From positions 2,790,001 to 2,854,000 of the forward strand of contig NZ_CP135435.1 in assembly GCF_032341175.1 (NCBI RefSeq): a stretch of 64,000 nucleotides of DNA, read 5' to 3'. Of this stretch, positions 1 through 6,570 are shown one piece after another. Every line of letters starts with the position of its first letter. Within the stretch, counting starts at the first letter, position 1. Position numbers and translations under genes: made by a program. This DNA comes from Bacillus sp. DTU_2020_1000418_1_SI_GHA_SEK_038. Lineage in GTDB: Bacteria > Bacillota > Bacilli > Bacillales > Cytobacillaceae. The notes under the pieces were generated by a model, which saw only the letters and a program-made list of their open reading frames with translations, had not been told where the DNA came from and ran no database searches.

Positions 1-1487
1 TGATAGGTTGCTAGCATTGGATACCAGTGAGCCAAATAATAATTTTCCTTTTCTTTTGAAAGGCGAACCCCCTCATTTGGAATCGTAATTGCATACTCTA
101 TTTTAACTTGATGCTTTTTCTTTTTCTGCATGGATGAAGGGATGCTAATTATTAAATTATCATTATCCAAGCTATATGTTGCTTGATCGCCATTAATCAT
201 GATTTCGTTCATTTGTACAGTAGAATACCCTTTAACAGATTGATAGGGATGCCCTTTTATAAAAGCATTTGGAATAAAATAAAAGGTGATGTCTTCCCAA
301 TTATCATCTGATATATTTTTGATTTGAATATTTGCTGTTGTATGAAAGACACCCTTTGCATCCATTTCTACATGCATATCATAGTAGGCTTTACTGTCAT
401 TTTTTACCCCTACATCTTTATCCTTTGTGGCTATGACATAAACTCCTGCTCCAATAAATACCATGACTAGGAAAGCGAAAGCAAGCCTTTCTCCTTTAGG
501 GAGTAAACGCTTCCTTTTCTGATTTAATTGTTTGCGGATTGGTTTAATCCTTTGTGTCTGACCTGTTTGGATCCATGGCGTTCTTGAGTAGTTTGCCTGA
601 AAGCGATTTTTTAGACCATTTGCCAATAAGCTAAAGGAAATAGTTGTAAATAAGAGAACCATTAAGGGGGTCATCAGAATATGAGTATTACCATTAATAT
701 TTCCTCTAGCTTGTCCAACTAAACCAGACAGTTCCTTCGTTACTGACAAATATATAAGCGGATCAAATCGAACAGTTGTTCCGCCAATAAATATATTCAT
801 GAGTGACAACTGGCCCATAATGGTAATAACATAAACAATTTCCAAAATGAACATAACTAATAATGTTTCCTTCATTTGCGGAAATATATGCTTCCAAATT
901 AGTCTGTTTTTCCTGGCACCAAGAACATTTGCAGCCTCAATATAAACAGATTTATTTAATTCAGCCGTCTTTAGTCTCACGGTGGAAACAATACTAGGGA
1001 TACTAATGACAGAAGCTATCATAATAAAATATCCAATAAGAGTGCTTGAACTTAACTGACTATTAAAGCTGATTGGCCTCATAAAAAAATATAAAATGAG
1101 AAATAAAGGGATATAGCTCCAAGCATTTTCAAAAGCGCCAACCCAGCTAGGTGTTTTTTTCCACATGCCTGCATATAATCCCATTACTGTCCCAAGCAGC
1201 ATCTTTATACATGTAACAGCCAGTGCTACAAATACCGTAAAACGAATTCCATATAGGATCATCGTCATCAAATCATAGCCCCATTTATCTGTGCCTAATG
1301 GGTAGCTATCATTTATAAATGGTTGAATTGGAGGGGCTAATACCTTTCCATTCGTATATTGCGTTTCCAGCATCTCTGTTAATGAGTGTGGAGCCAGAAT
1401 TGGACCAAATACACAAAGAAAAAGGATGATTGATACGAAGAGGCTCCCTGCATATAAAGAATAATTGATGTTAAATAATTTATTCAT
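1..1487 (-). CDS. Oligopeptide-type ABC transporter permease fused to a C-terminal M1-aminopeptidase-like region (partial, runs off window)
   Basis: Open from an ATG at 1487 to the window edge, about 495 residues visible. Residues 1-300 are a DppC/OppC-type permease: an N-terminal membrane segment, a GTDKWGYD motif typical of this subfamily, several membrane segments, and an EAA loop (YIEAANVLGARKNRLIWKH). Instead of ending near residue 300 as usual, the frame continues through a basic linker (about 305-335), another membrane helix (about 338-355) and an extracytoplasmic beta-rich stretch. That stretch ends in AHWYPMLATY, like the N-terminal domain of M1-family metallopeptidases. The ATG overlaps the end of the upstream permease by 8 bp, so the two are translationally coupled. 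Permease function is firm. The peptidase-like identity is inferred from one short motif, and the zinc site, if any, would lie outside the window. Confidence 0.8.
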   Translation of the reverse strand, partial: MNKLFNINYSLYAGSLFVSIILFLCVFGPILAPHSLTEMLETQYTNGKVLAPPIQPFINDSYPLGTDKWGYDLMTMILYGIRFTVFVALAVTCIKMLLGTVMGLYAGMWKKTPSWVGAFENAWSYIPLFLILYFFMRPISFNSQLSSSTLIGYFIMIASVISIPSIVSTVRLKTAELNKSVYIEAANVLGARKNRLIWKHIFPQMKETLLVMFILEIVYVITIMGQLSLMNIFIGGTTVRFDPLIYLSVTKELSGLVGQARGNINGNTHILMTPLMVLLFTTISFSLLANGLKNRFQANYSRTPWIQTGQTQRIKPIRKQLNQKRKRLLPKGERLAFAFLVMVFIGAGVYVIATKDKDVGVKNDSKAYYDMHVEMDAKGVFHTTANIQIKNISDDNWEDITFYFIPNAFIKGHPYQSVKGYSTVQMNEIMINGDQATYSLDNDNLIISIPSSMQKKKKHQVKIEYAITIPNEGVRLSKEKENYYLAHWYPMLATY

Positions 1488-2343
1488 AAATAAATCCTCG
1501 TTTAAAAAGGTAAAGTACTAGTCTAATCGATAAAAAGACGACTCCAGAAATCAAAAGCATCGAAAAAAGCCCAATTGCAATAGGCTGAATTTCATTACTT
1601 TGAAAAATGAATTTCGTGATACCTGATACATTCATAATGTACTCGACTATAAATAGATTACCGATGCTTAAGGAAATGACTTTAATTAGCTCGGCTTTAA
1701 TAAAGGGCTCAACATTTTTATAAACATGCTGGAAATTAATATAATTTAAACGCATTCCCTTTGCTACGGCTGTCTTGATATAATCTTCACTGCTCGTTTG
1801 AAGATATCTCACTGATACAAGCTTAAACATATATATTGTCGGTGCAATACTTACAAGCAAGGTCGGAAACCAAAGATTGAGCGCTCCCGCGTCAGCACGT
1901 AAAGAAATGATTCTAACCCCTGTTACCTTATAGAATTTCACCGCTAAAATCAAAGATAGAATAATAATAATAAAATCAGGTATCGCTGATAAAACGTTTA
2001 AAATGAAATTTAAGAGCTTCGTTAATCGAAAACGGCTTATGAAAATTCCAAAAATTAAGCTAATGATAATTGAAACATTTACTCCGATTAGCATGATTTT
2101 TAAACTAGTAAAAAAGTTATTCCCTATGTCCCCTGCAATTTCCCGATGCTGTGAACCTAATTGATATGTACCTAGGCTTCCATTACTAATTTCACTAATA
2201 AAATCCCCATAAATTCCAGGCAATTTCTCAAAATGCCATTTCAACCGATTCTCATGCTGATTTACTTCAACTATCATTGGTATGGCAGCAAGAGAAAGTA
2301 TTAAGAGGAATATGATAACAATTTGCTGTAATGTACGTAACAT
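1480..2343 (-). CDS. Oligopeptide-type ABC transporter permease (OppB/DppB-like)
   Basis: Integral membrane permease of the binding-protein-dependent type. An N-terminal helix (about residues 5-25) is followed by a roughly 70-residue extracellular stretch and then five or six hydrophobic segments. A degenerate EAA loop (DYIKTAVAKGMRLNYINFQH) would contact the ATPase. The ATG at 2343 is preferred over one two codons upstream because GGGGG then sits at normal distance. It would pair with the fused permease that overlaps its 3' end by 8 bp. No substrate-binding protein or ATPase gene is in view, so the substrate is unknown. This pair is not part of the conserved ypp cluster beside it. Confidence 0.75.
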   Translation of the reverse strand: MLRTLQQIVIIFLLILSLAAIPMIVEVNQHENRLKWHFEKLPGIYGDFISEISNGSLGTYQLGSQHREIAGDIGNNFFTSLKIMLIGVNVSIIISLIFGIFISRFRLTKLLNFILNVLSAIPDFIIIILSLILAVKFYKVTGVRIISLRADAGALNLWFPTLLVSIAPTIYMFKLVSVRYLQTSSEDYIKTAVAKGMRLNYINFQHVYKNVEPFIKAELIKVISLSIGNLFIVEYIMNVSGITKFIFQSNEIQPIAIGLFSMLLISGVVFLSIRLVLYLFKRGFIYE

Positions 2344-2423
2344 CTGCATCCCCCATCTATATTCATTTCTCTATTTTTTCACCTGTTTCTATTTATTGTC
2401 AATCATAATCTTCAAATCTAATG

Positions 2424-2467
2424 AAAAAACAAGGTATTCGCATGACATTCTTCGCGAATACCTTGTT
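2424..2467 (-). terminator. Intrinsic terminator downstream of yppG
   Basis: Inverted repeat AACAAGGTATTCG / CGAATACCTTGTT, followed on the minus strand by a run of six T. It separates yppG from the ABC permease genes. Confidence 0.8.
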
Positions 2468-2479
2468 AAATTTTTCTCA

Positions 2480-3064
2480 TTAAACCTTGATTATCCCGCC
2501 CAATCCTTTGACAAGCGATGAAACTTGACTAACAGCATTTACCATTTGTCCTGCCGTATTCATCATTTTGTTAATATCTATTGAGCCATCCTGTGCCTTA
2601 AATGAATTCATGAGAGATTGTACACCTGATGACTGTTTCGGAATAAAGGACTGCTTCGGGTAAGGGTTCATATAAGAATTAGAGAAATAGGGATTAAAAG
2701 AGTTCGAATTATTTTGGTTTGTTTCAGGATCTAATGGATTTTGGAAAATGCTCTGTGAAAAATTACCCTGCCCCATCTGCATCCCATTTTGCTTCATCGG
2801 ATATCCATTGGTTGGGAACGGGCTATACATTAAATTTTGGCTTGCCATGGAAGGAAAACCATTTTGGTACATCATGTCACTTCCATATGGAAACGGTTGG
2901 TTGTGTGGACTATTGTAGAACCCCATATTCCCTGCAGGAGAAGGATAATAAGGGGGCTGCTGTCTCCATTGATTTTGATTTAGTCCGTACTCTACATTAT
3001 TTATAGATGTTGGGTGATATTGATACATATAATGGCTGGCTCTATTTCCTCTTCGGCCAAACAT
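2480..3064 (-). CDS. yppG: YppG-like low-complexity protein
   Basis: A 194-residue protein starting MFGRRGNRAS. The start at 3064 follows an AGGAGG site 7 bases upstream; an in-frame ATG at 3091 lacks one. Residues 10-145 are very rich in Asn, Gln, Pro, Tyr, Phe and Met with almost no charge. The C-terminal 45 residues form a likely amphipathic helix with a Gly-rich end (KGLGGIIKV). The layout matches the YppG family of Bacillus, whose function is not established. Composition recalls spore-coat and surface proteins, but that is inference only. Confidence 0.75.
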   Translation of the reverse strand: MFGRRGNRASHYMYQYHPTSINNVEYGLNQNQWRQQPPYYPSPAGNMGFYNSPHNQPFPYGSDMMYQNGFPSMASQNLMYSPFPTNGYPMKQNGMQMGQGNFSQSIFQNPLDPETNQNNSNSFNPYFSNSYMNPYPKQSFIPKQSSGVQSLMNSFKAQDGSIDINKMMNTAGQMVNAVSQVSSLVKGLGGIIKV

Positions 3065-3358
3065 GGGGACATCCTCCTCTTTCATTAACAAAGTATCTCA
3101 GCCTGCTTGAGAAATCATTACTATAATTTATGAAAAGTATGCCTATATTGTGATTACACTGGAAACGTTTTCATTTTTTGTCTATTGTTGAGGATTCATG
3201 TCGGAAGTCTTAATATTTGAAAAATAAAGAATGCAACTATTTTTATGATAGGATATTGAAAAGAAATAAACGCTGTACAGTAAAATTTCGTATTTTGCTA
3301 GCGAACGAACTTCATAGTTTAGCAGAGTACGAAATAAAATTAGAGGAGGGAAATTAGC

Positions 3359-3541
3359 ATGAATGTTCACGAACTAGCAATGAAGTTTTTTCAAATGAGG
3401 AATTATAGTCCTGAAAGTGTAAATGAATTACTCGATTTTACGAAAAAGTCATATATTCATAACGATATTTGCATCACTGACTATCGTAACCTTGTTCGTG
3501 AACTCGAGGCTCAAGGAGCAGAAGTTCCTGAATCCCTTTAA
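3359..3541 (+). CDS. yppF: YppF-like small protein
   Basis: A 60-residue soluble protein beginning MNVHELAMKFFQMRNYSPE, matching the YppF family found at this locus in Bacillus. The ATG follows a strong GAGGAGG site. No membrane segment or known catalytic motif is visible. It is transcribed opposite to yppG and yppE, so it has its own promoter in the 294-bp gap after yppG. Function unknown. Confidence 0.8.
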   Translation: MNVHELAMKFFQMRNYSPESVNELLDFTKKSYIHNDICITDYRNLVRELEAQGAEVPESL

Positions 3542-3635
3542 ACCACATGAAGAAACAACTTAAAGAAAGATTGTACAAGTAGTCAATCATTTGTATCAAA
3601 AATGCATTCTTAGCAGCAAATTTCAGAATTAGAAC

Positions 3636-3676
3636 GGCCCTCGCCTTAAGTAGCAGGAGGGCCCATTTCTTCTTTT
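3636..3676 (+). terminator. Possible terminator after yppF, overlapping the 3' end of yppE
   Basis: GGCCCTC / GAGGGCC stem followed on the plus strand by a T-rich tract (TTTCTTCTTTT). The T run is interrupted, so this is tentative. Confidence 0.4.
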
Positions 3677-4029
3677 ACAGTTTGAAGCAGTCGGTCTAGT
3701 ACATATTGTGAAGATACAATTAAATTAGTAAACCTCGACTTACTCGTTTCAGGATAAAAGGCCTGTACAGATATTGCTTCAATATTTTCATATGTAGACT
3801 CTATTTGCTGAACAAATAGGTTTTTCGGTCGATTTAATTTAATCCATTGTACCGCTTTTTTTTTCCATTCATCATTTGTAATTTTTACTTCATCCGCGAA
3901 TGGTTTAACTTCTTTATAAAAATCTCCAGACTTCTGAAGCTCCCTTGCCTTGTCATATCTTTCCGACAAAAAGAAAATATAATTTAATAATTGATTCGAC
4001 AAATTGCTTAATTCTACATTTTCATTCAT
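3646..4029 (-). CDS. yppE: YppE family protein (DUF1798)
   Basis: A 127-residue, predominantly helical protein with the conserved central pattern of the YppE/DUF1798 family (SERYDKARE near the N-terminus, NDEWKKKA in the middle, and SSQYVLDRLLQ near the C-terminus). No signal peptide. The family is confined to Bacillales and has no established function. It sits between yppF and the yppD-like gene as expected from synteny. Confidence 0.8.
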   Translation of the reverse strand: MNENVELSNLSNQLLNYIFFLSERYDKARELQKSGDFYKEVKPFADEVKITNDEWKKKAVQWIKLNRPKNLFVQQIESTYENIEAISVQAFYPETSKSRFTNLIVSSQYVLDRLLQTVKEEMGPPAT

Positions 4030-4083
4030 CTATTATCAGCTCCTAATTTATAGACAGAAATGGCTGTCAGGAGAATTTTTTGC

Positions 4084-4116
4084 AAAAATAAAAGTAGCTT
4101 ATAAAAATCAGCTACT
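4084..4116 (-). terminator. Terminator after the yppD-like gene
   Basis: AGTAGCT / AGCTACT stem on the minus strand followed by TTTTATTTTTG. Confidence 0.65.
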
Positions 4117-4132
4117 AAAGATTGATCCAATT

Positions 4133-4414
4133 TTAGTGTAATTTATATCCTAATTCAAGCTTTATGCTTGGCTGACGCTGAGTACTTTCCTTCCCATCGG
4201 CCTTGCCGCTCTTTGCCTGATAATAAGCGATCTCTGTTTCCAATGCTTGCATTCTATCCGTACAGCTTGATAGGTGATCTGAACAATCCATTTGCAATGC
4301 GTTCCTAATACCAGAAAAGTTTGAATCAAGAGCAGTTTCTAATTCCTCAAGCTGATTATAAATTTCAGAAAGCATATTAATCAGTTCCTCTTTTGCGCTA
4401 ACATTTTTCTTCAT
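4133..4414 (-). CDS. Small coiled-coil protein at the yppD position
   Basis: A 93-residue hydrophilic protein starting MKKNVSAKEELINML with a good GGAGGG site. Residues 8-68 have heptad-like spacing and probably form a helical hairpin. There are two cysteines in a DCSDHLSSC segment and a basic tail. Synteny places it where B. subtilis has yppD, but I cannot confirm the family from sequence alone. No catalytic motif; function unknown. Confidence 0.6.
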   Translation of the reverse strand: MKKNVSAKEELINMLSEIYNQLEELETALDSNFSGIRNALQMDCSDHLSSCTDRMQALETEIAYYQAKSGKADGKESTQRQPSIKLELGYKLH

Positions 4415-4578
4415 CTTCTAAGCCCTCCTTCGAATAAGAACACCTGTTATAGATACTGTTATGTACTCTATTCGCTCTCCTTTATTCCAATCCTTCACGG
4501 CTGACAAAACTAGAAGCGTTTCGTCAAAGTAAGAAAAAATTTTTATTTATCTCTCCTTTCTTTCGACATTTTCCTCTC

Positions 4579-4607
4579 GCATGGAAAACCCATAATTGTG
4601 CACACTA
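4579..4607 (+). promoter_or_regulatory. Candidate sigma-G promoter of sspM
   Basis: GCATG, a 17-base spacer, then CACACTA, against the sigma-G consensus of GHATR and CATWHTA. One mismatch overall. It lies 21 bp upstream of the sspM start, which fits forespore expression of a small acid-soluble spore protein. Confidence 0.6.
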
Positions 4608-4627
4608 ATAAGCGGAGGTGCGGTATT

Positions 4628-4735
4628 TTGAATAAAAATGAAACACATACGAAAAATCAGCCAAAAAAGCAGGAAGAAACTAAAACCGGTTATGGAAATA
4701 AAAAACTCGAAGGACCCAATCGCCCATCAACTTAA
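4628..4735 (+). CDS. sspM: Small acid-soluble spore protein M
   Basis: A 35-residue, highly basic protein that starts with TTG at 4628, seven bases after GGAGGTG. Its C-terminal half ends in KKLEGPNRPST. From memory, B. subtilis SspM has nearly the same ending and is of similar length. SspM is a minor forespore protein made under sigma-G. A sigma-G-like promoter lies just upstream. The gene is divergent from its minus-strand neighbour and convergent with yppC. The match rests mainly on the C-terminal dozen residues plus context. Confidence 0.82.
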   Translation: MNKNETHTKNQPKKQEETKTGYGNKKLEGPNRPST

Positions 4736-4760
4736 CAGGACGGTTTTTTTGCATTTTCCA

Positions 4761-4805
4761 GCTAAAAAGTGGAAGCCAGCATTATTGTTGGTTTCCACTT
4801 TTAGC
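4761..4805. repeat. Inverted repeat between convergent sspM and yppC
   Basis: GCTAAAAAGTGGAA and TTCCACTTTTAGC arms with one bulged base. It lies between two convergent genes and probably acts as a shared transcription stop, although neither strand has a clean T run directly after it; T7 at 4743-4749 precedes it on the plus strand. Confidence 0.5.
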
Positions 4806-4807
4806 TA

Positions 4808-5800
4808 TCATTTCACTCCCACTATTTCTTTTAAGGAAATAGCCTTCTTAATTTGGGTTTGTTTATTTATATACCATTCTGTCAATTCAATCGGATGATT
4901 ATGCTCCACATTTTCTTTAAACCATTTTCTTTTTAACCTTCTATTTTTAGACCAGTCTACTGCTTTTAGTTTTCTATGCTTTATTAATGGGAATGTACAT
5001 CGTAAAAATGGGGTAGTTCTACTAGGCCGATTCTTAAAATAAATTTCATAATCATACCTAGAGCCAGTGTGAACTGTCTGTTTAGCAAATTGGTAAAAGG
5101 ATGGATATAAATCCTTATTAAATAGAATATCGGCAAGGCGCTTTCCTAGATCAATTCTCTTAGATAAAGATTTAAAACCATTTACACTAGCACCATATAG
5201 TAGCCCTTCACAGGTCGGAAAGATAACTGAGCTATAATGAAACCAATCCTGAAGCAGAAACTGTGGAGATCGGAAGACTTTATTCTTATAGGCTGGATGC
5301 TTAAGAACTGGCTTCTGAATGATATTTTGTTCATTAATTATTTGTGAAATCAATAGTCTTTTAATACATTTTTGTTCCCAAAAAAGCCGCCATTCCCTTT
5401 CCATAAATATAGATACATGAAAAAATTTTAGTAAATGAAACATTGGACGATTCATTTTCGTTGAATATTGATAGAGCAGCAATTGCGGAAATGCATCTTG
5501 AAAAATAAGCCAGTTGGCCCGCTCATAAGTTAAAAAGAGTTTTTTTCTAAATTTTTTATTTATTATTTTTGGAAACCACTTTCCTTCGAGGTCACACATA
5601 TTCCATCCAGCGTTACGGGACACCATACTTGCAAGGAATGACCAAATAACTTCGGGATTTCGATTATAATAATGAAAATAGGCATTTGTCCGGGATATAT
5701 TATCGGCATTATATTTTTGTGTGCGACTTTTTATTTTTCGTATCAATTCTAATTCTTCTATACTTAACCCATTAAGATAACTTGCCCTTTCAAAAAACAT
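4808..5800 (-). CDS. yppC: YppC family protein (DUF2515)
   Basis: A 330-residue, basic and aromatic-rich protein, the expected length for YppC. The segment with NISRTNAYFHYYNRNPEVIWSF-type residues (about 34-57) and the DLEGKWFP motif (about 70-77) match the Bacillus YppC/DUF2515 family, whose function is unknown. No signal peptide; some hydrophobic stretches but no clear membrane helix. Divergent from recU with a 115-bp gap, the same arrangement as in B. subtilis. Confidence 0.8.
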   Translation of the reverse strand: MFFERASYLNGLSIEELELIRKIKSRTQKYNADNISRTNAYFHYYNRNPEVIWSFLASMVSRNAGWNMCDLEGKWFPKIINKKFRKKLFLTYERANWLIFQDAFPQLLLYQYSTKMNRPMFHLLKFFHVSIFMEREWRLFWEQKCIKRLLISQIINEQNIIQKPVLKHPAYKNKVFRSPQFLLQDWFHYSSVIFPTCEGLLYGASVNGFKSLSKRIDLGKRLADILFNKDLYPSFYQFAKQTVHTGSRYDYEIYFKNRPSRTTPFLRCTFPLIKHRKLKAVDWSKNRRLKRKWFKENVEHNHPIELTEWYINKQTQIKKAISLKEIVGVK

Positions 5801-5880
5801 AATTGACTGCCTCCCAAAAAAGCATATGGCTTAACATTTGCAAATCTGGACTTTTTATTCAACCATAAATTACGAAGATT

Positions 5881-5889
5881 TGTTATGAT
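5881..5889 (+). promoter_or_regulatory. Candidate extended -10 promoter for recU-ponA
   Basis: TG-T-TATGAT, an extended -10 box 27 bp upstream of the recU start. No convincing -35 box is visible. Confidence 0.4.
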
Positions 5890-5915
5890 AAGTAGTAGCT
5901 TGTGAGGTGAACTTA

Positions 5916-6527
5916 ATGAACTTCCATTATCCGAACGGCAAGAAATTTCTACCGGTAAAAAAGAAATCCATGGATATCAATAAAGAAAAAAAATGGTCCT
6001 ACAGCAACCGTGGTATGACTTTGGAGGAAGATATAAATGAAACGAATGAGTATTATTTAGCGAATGGCATTGCTTCCATTCATAAAAAGCCTACACCTGT
6101 GCAAATCGTCCAGGTGGATTACCCGAAAAGAAGTGCGGCGGTCATAAAAGAAGCGTATTTTAAACAAGCTTCAACAACAGATTACAATGGAGTATACAAA
6201 GGCAGGTATATTGATTTTGAGGCAAAGGAAACAAAAAATCTAACTTCCTTTCCATTAAAAAATTTCCATGACCATCAAATTGTGCATATGGAAACAATTC
6301 TGAAGCAAGATGGAATCTGCTTCGTTCTATTAAGGTTTTCTTCAACAGAGGACATATTTCTGCTTGAGGCAGAGCATTTACTTATGTTTTGGAAAAGGAT
6401 GAAGGATGGCGGCAGAAAATCTATTACTAAGGATGAAATAGAAGCGCTTGGCCACCAAATCCCATTAGGATATAACCCTAGAATTGACTATATTAAAAAA
6501 ATCGATTATCTTTATAGCCTCGGATAA
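5916..6527 (+). CDS. recU: Holliday junction resolvase RecU
   Basis: A 203-residue endonuclease that cleaves four-way DNA junctions during recombinational repair and chromosome segregation. The [12 protein letters not shown] block, the [14 protein letters not shown] block and the active-site segment [10 protein letters not shown] (D-x-E-x-K of the nuclease fold) are all intact. The start at ATG 5916 is chosen because GAGGTG lies 6 bases before it; a GTG at 5907 is part of that ribosome binding site. It lies 43 bp upstream of ponA, the classic recU-ponA (prfA-ponA) operon of Firmicutes. Confidence 0.95.
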   Translation: MNFHYPNGKKFLPVKKKSMDINKEKKWSYSNRGMTLEEDINETNEYYLANGIASIHKKPTPVQIVQVDYPKRSAAVIKEAYFKQASTTDYNGVYKGRYIDFEAKETKNLTSFPLKNFHDHQIVHMETILKQDGICFVLLRFSSTEDIFLLEAEHLLMFWKRMKDGGRKSITKDEIEALGHQIPLGYNPRIDYIKKIDYLYSLG

Positions 6528-6570
6528 TTATCTCTATCTACCTTCTACTCATCAGAAAGGATGAACATAT

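Noticed and set aside
4638..4898. 86-codon open frame overlapping sspM in another frame
   Set aside because: The sspM frame has the ribosome binding site and the recognisable SspM ending; this frame runs through the inverted repeat into yppC.
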